NCBI RefSeq assembly: GCF_910577135.1
Contig: NZ_CAJTLL010000024.1
Coordinates: 1 to 22,184 of the forward strand
Source of the DNA: an uncultured Helicobacter sp.
GTDB taxonomy: Bacteria; Campylobacterota; Campylobacteria; Campylobacterales; Helicobacteraceae
DNA length: 22,184 bases
Direction: 5' to 3'
Position numbers and translations under genes: made by a program. Under the pieces are notes generated by a model that did not search any database, was not told the DNA's origin, and saw only the letters and a list, made by a program, of their open reading frames with translations. The number at the start of each line of letters is the position of its first letter. Position 1 is the stretch's first letter. Of this stretch, positions 16,551 to 22,184 are shown piece by piece.

Positions 16551-18710
16551 TTATTGCTTGAGGTTAAGAAGAGTGTTGAGAATCTGGTCGGAGGTCGTTA
16601 CGGCTTTTGAATTTGCTTGGAATCCTCTCTGAACTACAATAAGCTGTGTGAGAGATCGGCTTAAGTCCACATTACTCATCTCTAGCTTACTGCCCGATAC
16701 CCCACCTCTACGTCCTGTGTTTGCTGCGCCAATCATTGGCTCTCCGGAATTTCCTGTTTGGGAAAATACATTGCCACCTTCAGCTTGCAAACCTGTGTTG
16801 TTCGCAAAATTTGCAAGGGCAACTTGTGCTAGGGCAATAGAGCGTCCATTGCTAAAAGCCCCAAGTAATGAGCCATTAGAGTCAAAGCGAATATCCATCA
16901 AATCCCCTGCTTGATAGCCATTTTGATTAATGGAATAGGTTTCGGAGATTTTATCCACACTTGTTAATCCCCCAAATGTTTCATTCGCGCCAAATTTGAG
17001 CTCAAGCCTTTGTGGTCCCTTGCTTCCATTTTTTGGGTCAAATTGTAATATGGGAGGATTCATACCCGAAAGCGAGCCATCGCCGTTAAAAGTTGCCCTT
17101 CCTCCTTCAAAGACATTGGGCTTGCTTGCAGAGCCACCGATAAATTGTGCTGGTTCAGGCACTATGGCTCTAAAGCTCCATACTGCATCACCTGTTTTCC
17201 AAAATTCAAAGCGAATGTTATGCTTACTTCCTAAACTATCGACAATATCTACGCTTGTAGCGTGTGTGGCTTTTGTAATTTTGCTTGTGCTAACCGATGA
17301 GCCTCCCTCGATGAGTGAAGCGGTGTTGAGGGCTTTCATCGTTTCTTTGAAAAGCACGTTATTAGTTACATTTTCGGAGAAGTGGCTTGTAACATAAAGG
17401 CTAAGATTGCGCTGCTCTTCATCATCTTCATCATTGCGATTGATAATCTCAAACATACCCCAATTATTAATCGTTACCCCTACTGAAGCGGTGCTTTCAT
17501 GGTAAGTTTTTTCAGGATTCTTAATCATGTTTGCATCATATTGCATAAGGGCGCGTAAATCTTCAGTGGTTCTAAATTGTCCTGTAGTAGAATCTGCATC
17601 TTCAGATTTTGTATAGCGGTATCTAAAGGCGGTAATATCCTCTTCACCTTGAACAAACTCTTCAAATGCACCTGTTCCATCAGCAGTAATACGGATATTT
17701 TTGACTTTTTCACCGCCATCCATTTGATTGCGGTTTTCAATTCTTAGCTGTCCTGAATCCACATAAGCACTTACACCTGTCTTATCACGGACGGAATTAA
17801 TAGCATTTTGAGCTGCTACAATAGAGCTAATACCTGTAATTGCAGAATTATTTGAAAAGCTTATATTCTCTCCATTAATACCTATGGTGCTCACTTCATT
17901 GGTTGCTACAATTTCGTGTTTAATTGCAGCTGTTTTATAGCTCATCCAAATGCCTTGATTTTCATTGAGGGCAAAGGCATCTCCCTCATCGTTAAATAAC
18001 ACACCCATATCTTCACTTACTTGTGTAAGCATACCACGAGAATCATATACGGGGGCATTACCATCGGCTGTTGTTCGTGTTGTGGAATCAAGAGCGGCTA
18101 CATCTCGTATTTGCTCTACGTGGCGTCCTGCATTAAGATTTGCACGTAATGTAATTGTTTTGGTTGCACGTGCAGGCATTACCATACCCGGGTCAATTTG
18201 AATATTTCTTATAGGTCCGGTATTATCTACCCTAAAGAAGTCAAAATCGCTCATTGTTTCAATTTCTGCAGATTCAAGTGGAGGGCGCACCCAGCCTTGC
18301 ACGACATAGCCGCCTGTGGTTACAAGATTCCCATTTGCATCAAAGAGAAACTCACCATTACGCGTATAATTGTGTGTAGTGCCTCTATCAGGTGAAATAA
18401 TGAAGAATCCATCACCCTCAATGGCTATATCTGTTTTAACATCAGTATTTTGTGTATTCCCTTGTGAAAACACCTTTGTTGTCGCATCAATCCCAACTCC
18501 TAAGCCGATTGAAAAGTCATTTTGCCCGCCTAACCCATTTTTATAGGGAGAAGTAGCAATAAGCTTGATTTGTGATAGCATATCCACAAAGGAAGCTCTT
18601 GAGTATTTAAAACCAACGGTATTAACATTGGCAATATTATTACTCTCCACATCAAGCGCAATTTGATGTGCCTGCATACCGCTAACACCTGACCACAAAG
18701 ATCTTAACAT
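16551..18710 (-). CDS. flgE: Flagellar hook protein FlgE
   Basis: FlgE subunits build the curved hook that joins the flagellar rod to the filament, exported by the flagellar type III system. The 719-residue product is the long Helicobacter/Campylobacter form (H. pylori FlgE is about 718 residues), not the 400-residue enterobacterial form. The N-terminal rod/hook signature is intact (MLRSLWSGVSGMQAHQIALD, then NNIANVNTVGFKYSRASF), as is the C-terminal helix VVQRGFQANSKAVTTSDQIL with the final NLKQ. The variable middle forms the surface domains. The frame opens at 18758, but the ATG at 18710 has AAAGGAT upstream and matches the known start. A sigma54-type promoter and a terminator frame it as a single-gene unit. 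Confidence 0.97.
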   Translation of the reverse strand: MLRSLWSGVSGMQAHQIALDVESNNIANVNTVGFKYSRASFVDMLSQIKLIATSPYKNGLGGQNDFSIGLGVGIDATTKVFSQGNTQNTDVKTDIAIEGDGFFIISPDRGTTHNYTRNGEFLFDANGNLVTTGGYVVQGWVRPPLESAEIETMSDFDFFRVDNTGPIRNIQIDPGMVMPARATKTITLRANLNAGRHVEQIRDVAALDSTTRTTADGNAPVYDSRGMLTQVSEDMGVLFNDEGDAFALNENQGIWMSYKTAAIKHEIVATNEVSTIGINGENISFSNNSAITGISSIVAAQNAINSVRDKTGVSAYVDSGQLRIENRNQMDGGEKVKNIRITADGTGAFEEFVQGEEDITAFRYRYTKSEDADSTTGQFRTTEDLRALMQYDANMIKNPEKTYHESTASVGVTINNWGMFEIINRNDEDDEEQRNLSLYVTSHFSENVTNNVLFKETMKALNTASLIEGGSSVSTSKITKATHATSVDIVDSLGSKHNIRFEFWKTGDAVWSFRAIVPEPAQFIGGSASKPNVFEGGRATFNGDGSLSGMNPPILQFDPKNGSKGPQRLELKFGANETFGGLTSVDKISETYSINQNGYQAGDLMDIRFDSNGSLLGAFSNGRSIALAQVALANFANNTGLQAEGGNVFSQTGNSGEPMIGAANTGRRGGVSGSKLEMSNVDLSRSLTQLIVVQRGFQANSKAVTTSDQILNTLLNLKQ

Positions 18711-18756
18711 ATTGTATCCTTTCTTATAGAATCTAGCAATTTTATACCAAAAAGAC

Positions 18757-18774
18757 AAGCAATATGTATTCCAA
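18757..18774 (-). promoter_or_regulatory. Sigma54 (RpoN) promoter of flgE
   Basis: On the minus strand TTGGAATACATATTGCTT carries the invariant GG and GC exactly ten bases apart (GG at 18772-18771, GC at 18760-18759) within TTGG-N8-TTGC context. The expected start is near 18747, about 38 bases before the ATG. Hook genes of Helicobacter are RpoN-dependent, so location and motif agree. Confidence 0.8.
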
Positions 18775-18823
18775 AAATAAGTATAGAGGATTGAAAAATA
18801 TGAAGAGAGAAAAATCCCAAAAG

Positions 18824-19516
18824 TTAGCGTGTGCTTCCTACAGATGTTATTCGTGTTTTGCTTCTAAAGGCAGGTATGGCATTCCAAATAGATACAAGAA
18901 GGATTTTTTGAGCATCTTCTGGATTCATAAATTTATGTTTCATAAGCACCCTGCATACGAGGAGTTCATAGTATAATTTACCTACACCCCTATCATCAAG
19001 ATAGGCTCTTTCAAAATCTCCACCAAAATATCGTGCTACATTACTCATACTGATTTCTTGATTGTTGAGTGTTTTTTTATAATCATTTGGGGAGGTATTA
19101 GGTGGAAATTTACTTACACGTGAGCTAATGAAAGTTAGGAGCTTTTCTTCTAAGTTTTGTATAAGCTCTAAAAAATGGACACTATTTTTGTCGATATGTT
19201 CCCTTGTGCGAATAGCTCGTTCCAGTGCATTTGGCTGAGAGTCTTTAACAAGAATGAGGGCGATTTGTGTTATCTTTGGTTCGGAGAGAATATTGATTAC
19301 ATATTGTTGCTTTATTTTTCCAGCCATATAGGATTGTTTTATATTATCAATTGCTTTGTCAAGATTAGGAGATTCAAACATTGTGTTAAAAATACCATAC
19401 TCTTCTTTTGGGAGAAATTTTTGCAAATCTTCTTTATAATTCGTATTGGCGATAAAACCCTCTTCTTTGAGAACAAAAAACCTACGTACTAGGGTGTTTA
19501 TGGTATTGAATTGCAT
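18824..19516 (-). CDS. Unrecognised 230-residue protein upstream of flgE
   Basis: I do not recognise this protein. It has no signal peptide or membrane segment and looks largely helical, with many charged residues in the middle (for example NALERAIRTREHIDKN) and a basic tail FRSKTRITSVGSTR. Only one cysteine is present, in LLVCRVLMKHK. The open frame begins with TTG at 19531, but ATG 19516 (MQFNTINTLVRRFF) has GGAGG eight bases upstream. It ends about 110 bases before the flgE ATG, on the same strand, and flgE has its own promoter. A CCGATTT element upstream suggests FliA control. A flagellar or motility role is inferred from location only. Confidence 0.7.
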   Translation of the reverse strand: MQFNTINTLVRRFFVLKEEGFIANTNYKEDLQKFLPKEEYGIFNTMFESPNLDKAIDNIKQSYMAGKIKQQYVINILSEPKITQIALILVKDSQPNALERAIRTREHIDKNSVHFLELIQNLEEKLLTFISSRVSKFPPNTSPNDYKKTLNNQEISMSNVARYFGGDFERAYLDDRGVGKLYYELLVCRVLMKHKFMNPEDAQKILLVSIWNAIPAFRSKTRITSVGSTR

Positions 19517-19552
19517 ACGACTGCCCTCCAAAGTTTTAAAATGAACACAAAT

Positions 19553-19577
19553 AAATCGGTAAAAAAATTTTCCTTTA
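19553..19577 (-). promoter_or_regulatory. Possible sigma28 (FliA) promoter of the gene upstream of flgE
   Basis: On the minus strand TAAA (19577-19574) precedes CCGATTT (19559-19553) with 14 bases between. The CGATWT -10 element is characteristic of Campylobacterota FliA promoters. The gap to TAAA is one or two bases shorter than in the enterobacterial consensus. The region is AT-rich, so chance is a real alternative. Confidence 0.35.
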
Positions 19578-19582
19578 AAAAG

Positions 19583-19645
19583 ATATATTTATTATGATGG
19601 ATATTTTTATAAATAAAATATGGAATATTTTTATATATTTATTAT
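19583..19645. repeat. Short AT-rich direct repeats between selD and the downstream gene
   Basis: The 13-mer ATATATTTATTAT occurs at 19583-19595 and 19633-19645, the second copy including the selD stop codon. Between them ATGGATATTTTTATA and ATGGAATATTTTTATA form a second imperfect pair. This looks like a local duplication in low-complexity DNA. No terminator for selD is seen here. Confidence 0.45.
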
Positions 19646-20703
19646 CCTAGAATGATAGATTTTTCTTGTTTTGAAATGATTTCTCCTATAATATTGGCTT
19701 GCTCTATACCGGTTTTGCGAAGTTCATAGACAAATTCCTTTGCCTCACCAAAAGGCAGGGCAAAGAGTAGCCCCCCTGATGTTTGTGCATCATAGTAGTA
19801 AATATCATCTTCTAGACTACATTGTATGGATACATATTGTTGTAAAGTCTTTTTGTTTTCATACGAACCACCCGGCACAATACCTACTTGAGCAAGTTCC
19901 TTGATACCATCAAATAATGGAATCTCTTGTGTATAAAAAAGCATACTTTTTGCCTCTATGTGATGGGGCTGCTCTGTCTTAGGAGCTCGACACATCTCAA
20001 GTGCGTGTCCTATTAACCCAAATCCCGTAATATCTGTGCAGGCGTGGATTTCATAACTTTGTGCGATATGTGCTGCATAAAGATTGAGCATAGACATAGC
20101 TTGTATTGCTTGAGCACTATCTTTGAGACTACGAGCTTTAATAGCAGTAGTGAGAATCCCGCTTCCCAAAGGCTTGGTAAGCACGAGTGCATCACCAATT
20201 TGCCCGGTGTGATTACGCCACATAGAATCTTTATGCACGATGCCATTAACCGATAAGCCATATTTCTGCTCTTTGTCTTTAATAGTATGTCCGCCAAGCA
20301 GCAATGCGCCAGATTCTGTAATCTTATCTAACCCACCTCTAAGAATGGCATTAGCTATATTGCTATCAAAATGCGCGCTATCCCACATGAGCAGATTCAA
20401 CGCACTTAAAGCCTTGCCTCCCATCGCAAAAATATCACTCAAGGCATTTGCTGCGGCAATTTGCCCATAGATATAGGGGTCATCAACCACAGGCGTGATA
20501 AAATCCACGCTTGAGAGCATAGCATACTCGCTTTCATTGGAAAGTAGCATAGCTCCGCAGTCCTCATTACCCTCAAATCCAGCGAGCAAAAGAGGATTAG
20601 GCTTTTGGCTAAGCCCGCTAAAGATTTGTGATAAGTCTGCCAGACCCACTTTAGCTGCTCAACCCGCACATTGAATATGTTGGGTAAGTTCGTAATCCGC
20701 CAT
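19642..20703 (-). CDS. selD: Selenide, water dikinase (selenophosphate synthetase) with selenocysteine at residue 15
   Basis: SelD makes selenophosphate from selenide and ATP, the selenium donor for selenocysteine and selenouridine. The ordinary open frame starts only at 20649 (GTG), which would lose the catalytic N-terminus. Reading upstream through one in-frame TGA at 20661-20659 reaches ATG 20703 with CTAAGG seven bases before it. The added residues are MADYELTQHIQCAGUAAK (U is the TGA). They align without gaps to the E. coli LTQYSHGAGCGCK segment, placing U15 on catalytic Cys17 and K18 on essential Lys20; the second cysteine is alanine. Downstream conserved blocks are VDFITPVVDDPYIYGQIAAA, NALSDIFAMGG, GGHTI, DITGFGLIGHALEM and DAQTSGGLLFAL. 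Total 353 residues, normal length. A SECIS-like hairpin follows the TGA. It forms an operon with yedF, eight bases upstream. Confidence 0.92.
20617..20661 (-). promoter_or_regulatory. UGA selenocysteine codon and SECIS-like stem-loop in selD
   Basis: The TGA is 20661-20659. Starting three bases after it, GCTAAAG (20655-20649) pairs perfectly with CTTTAGC (20623-20617), enclosing 25 nt. The enclosed part contains GGGTCTGG and a smaller GTCT/AGAC hairpin. The GGUCU string is the same as in the apical loop of the E. coli fdhF element bound by SelB. The 39-nt size and immediate placement match bacterial SECIS elements. The exact fold was judged by eye only. Confidence 0.7.
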
Positions 20704-20711
20704 AGATAGCC

Positions 20712-21332
20712 TTAGAATGAAATGAGGCTATCGCTTATAAGCATATTTTGTATGCTCTCAAGCGAATTGCCTATCATACCGACTTTAAGCCGCTCTGTAA
20801 GAGCAAAATAGCTTAAACACGACCCACAAGAATAGATTTCAACTCCTTGCCTTTCAAGCTCTTTGAGGGCTTCCACAATCTCTGTATTGTCCACTTCTTT
20901 GTTATCGGTTGTGAGTAAAACGCCGCGATTGATAAAGAGAATCTTTTGAGGCAGTACATCAGCATTGAGGAGGGATTTTAAAAAACCATTAACGAGCATA
21001 CCGCCTAGCTCTCCATCCCCCACTCTATCGCTTTTGAAAAGCATCATTTTAGGCACGATTTTGTCTTTGCCCTGCTTTGTTTTTTTGTCTGTAATCTTAC
21101 CCTTAAGGATAATCATAAACTGCTCATCGCGCCCAAAGCCCATTTCAAACTCAAAGCCCTCTGATTTTAAGAAACGTGTGAGATTCTCCTTAGAAGATGG
21201 TGTATTGCCGATAATCTCATAGCTATGAAGCTTTAAGGAATGCTCATTCACGCCTAAAAGCGCCTTTTTTGCTTTGATAACAGGCTCGGGACAAGAGAGA
21301 TCACGCACATCAATTTGTATGGTATTATTCAT
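20712..21332 (-). CDS. yedF: YedF-type selenium metabolism protein (TusA domain plus DsrE-like domain)
   Basis: This protein of about 206 residues has an N-terminal TusA/SirA domain, with the active cysteine in DLSCPEP (residue 14 from the second methionine). A C-terminal DsrE-like domain carries the CGSC pair in EIYSCGSCLSYF. This two-domain layout is that of the YedF family, found beside selD in many bacteria that make selenocysteine and thought to handle a sulfur- or selenium-carrying persulfide, perhaps delivering reduced selenium to SelD. Two adjacent ATGs (21335 and 21332) are possible. The second has better spacing to AAAGGA. The stop is eight bases from the selD ATG, so the two are co-transcribed. 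Confidence 0.88.
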   Translation of the reverse strand: MNNTIQIDVRDLSCPEPVIKAKKALLGVNEHSLKLHSYEIIGNTPSSKENLTRFLKSEGFEFEMGFGRDEQFMIILKGKITDKKTKQGKDKIVPKMMLFKSDRVGDGELGGMLVNGFLKSLLNADVLPQKILFINRGVLLTTDNKEVDNTEIVEALKELERQGVEIYSCGSCLSYFALTERLKVGMIGNSLESIQNMLISDSLISF

Positions 21333-21363
21333 CATAATCCTTTACTCCCTTATTTGTAAGGGC

Positions 21364-21403
21364 ATAGAATCTAAATAGAATTGCCTTAGAGGATTCTATA
21401 ATA
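21364..21403 (-). promoter_or_regulatory. Candidate promoter region of yedF-selD
   Basis: On the minus strand TATTAT (21403-21398) could serve as a -10 box, with TTTGAG 16 bases further upstream as a poor -35. An 8-bp inverted repeat (ATAGAATC 21364-21371, GATTCTAT 21392-21399) overlaps the -10, so a regulator could bind there, although the repeat consists of a motif common all over the window. Confidence 0.3.
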
Positions 21404-21527
21404 CGGCTTGATACAAAACCTCAAAGGTAAAAAATGTGATAATACACTTTTATGGATTAAAACTCCTTTAAGCAAAAGTGTCAAAAGGTCGTGCTTACTT
21501 TTATATAAAAACATTTTTCTTGTTTTG

Positions 21528-21560
21528 CTCATTGGTATCAATAGCATTCATACCAATGAG
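21528..21560. repeat. Perfect 11-bp inverted repeat followed by a -10-like box
   Basis: Arms 21528-21538 and 21550-21560 enclose an 11-nt loop. A TATAAT at 21563-21568 follows two bases later. It could be an operator, the 5' hairpin of a small RNA, or a relic of a terminator. No -35 is seen. Confidence 0.5.
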
Positions 21561-21958
21561 AGTATAATATTGTGTTTTAGCACTTTTGTCTTAAGTGCTT
21601 TGGCTAATAACATATTGCTATGTAAAAACCTTTTAGCCTAAGTGAGTTTTACTAAAATTTATACTGATACATAAATCATTTCTAAACTACCACAGGTGCA
21701 GAAAGAGCAAATCTTTTATCTTATGTAGGCTTTATTGGGATTATAGAGAGTGGGTAGATAATCCCTTAAGCAAAAAGAGGTAAAATTTTTGTCTTGCATA
21801 TTCATATTAAAGTGCCTACCTTATTTATAAAAAAATCAAAAGTGATAAAAAAAGGGGAGTGTTTTGAGATGTTGGTGTCAAAGAAAGACGATGAGTTTTT
21901 GTTAAAATAGCACTATCTGTTTTCTCACCTACTTTGTGGTGCGGAAAAAGAGAATTAA

Positions 21959-21976
21959 GGAGGTAGTACTGCCTCC
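21959..21976. repeat. GC-rich near-palindromic hairpin
   Basis: GGAGGTAGTACTGCCTCC folds into a 7-bp stem (one G-T pair) with a GTAC loop. It stands out as GC-rich in an AT-rich spacer and is followed by a second GC-rich patch (GGGGCTGGAGGGTAAACCCC). Confidence 0.6.
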
Positions 21977-22184
21977 GCTCTTTTGGGGCTGGAGGGTAAA
22001 CCCCTTTTGCCTTTGCAGGATTACATCTTTTTGCGATAAAAAGAAGTTATCAAAGTATTAAGATAAATATTTTTTGAGATATTAAACATCAAACCGAACT
22101 CATCGTTTTTTAGCAAAAACAGCAAACAAGATTCTAAATTTGAATCTATTTACAAGCAAAACATATCTTTAACTTATATAAAAT

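Larger units (their letters stand above)
21404..22184. other. Long AT-rich region without a convincing gene, rich in inverted repeats
   Basis: About 780 bases have no supported coding sequence and no tRNA or rRNA that I can see. Three hairpins stand out. CTCATTGGTAT/ATACCAATGAG is at 21528-21560 (11 bp, 11-nt loop), with TATAAT just after it at 21563. AGCACTT/AAGTGCT is at 21579-21599. A G/C-rich near-palindrome is at 21959-21976. Short protein-like open stretches with no start or ribosome binding site occur at about 21768-21910 (plus, ending SKKDDEFLLK), 21959-22039 (plus, ending PLQDYIFLR) and 22021-22150 (minus, ending ITSFYRKKM). They may be gene remnants. ACGATGAGTT at 21888 is repeated in inverted form at 22097. 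Confidence 0.55.

Noticed and set aside
19642..20649. selD starting at GTG 20649 as a short 335-residue protein
   Set aside because: Lacks the catalytic N-terminal segment and a ribosome binding site; the upstream frame through one TGA restores the family N-terminus.
21408..21641. 77-codon plus-strand open frame starting at TTG
   Set aside because: No ribosome binding site, composition is AT-driven, and it runs straight across two perfect inverted repeats (21528-21560 and 21579-21599). No family resemblance.
1..22184. CRISPR array, insertion sequence, prophage, tRNA or rRNA
   Set aside because: No regularly spaced repeats, transposase, integrase, T-loop pattern or ribosomal sequence was seen on either strand.
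1..22184. Phase-variable long homopolymer tracts in intact genes
   Set aside because: Runs in intact genes reach only about 7 bases (such as T7 in pgsA near 2805), and none is a long G/C tract of the kind used for switching in Helicobacter.

Overview
The window looks like chromosomal DNA of an enterohepatic-type Helicobacter (Campylobacterota). FlgE is near full-length identical in architecture to the H. pylori hook protein. The block DUF2018 - HP0241-like - polyprenyl synthase - hemA - proS - hemC follows, in reverse numbering, the H. pylori HP0242-HP0237 cluster. The folE-htpX pair and the catalase-like protein also have Helicobacter counterparts. HisD and a selenium cluster (yedF-selD) are features I associate with enterohepatic species rather than H. 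pylori. Gene recognition is from memory of the families; no search was run.

Layout. 1-73: C-terminal tail of a probable chemotaxis receptor, then a terminator. 74-775: no intact gene; it holds a decayed outer-membrane-protein gene with at least three frame changes (275-714) and a strong hairpin. 776-2475 (minus): corA-terC, overlapping. 2641-5317 (plus): pgsA-rseP-yggS-cytochrome c'-like, tightly packed membrane and envelope genes. 5456-12422 (plus): a seven-gene run hisD, DUF2018, secreted HP0241-like protein, octaprenyl-type diphosphate synthase, hemA, proS, hemC. Here glutamyl-tRNA reductase and porphobilinogen deaminase supply tetrapyrrole, and the prenyl synthase supplies quinone side chains. 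12568-16418 (minus): porin with its own sigma70 promoter, folE, htpX and a periplasmic catalase-like protein. 16551-19516 (minus): flgE with a sigma54-type promoter, preceded by an unrecognised 230-aa gene with a possible FliA promoter. 19642-21335 (minus): selD and yedF. 21336-22184: about 850 bases without a convincing gene but rich in inverted repeats.

The most important correction to a naive annotation is selD. Its reading frame extends upstream through an in-frame TGA to a well-placed ATG at 20703. That TGA falls exactly on the catalytic Cys/Sec position of selenophosphate synthetase and is followed at once by a SECIS-like stem-loop. SelD here is therefore very probably a selenoprotein (353 residues, Sec15). 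A second observation not explained by gene content is the high density of the 7-mer AGAATCT/AGATTCT, about 40 copies by hand count, across genes, frames and intergenic regions.
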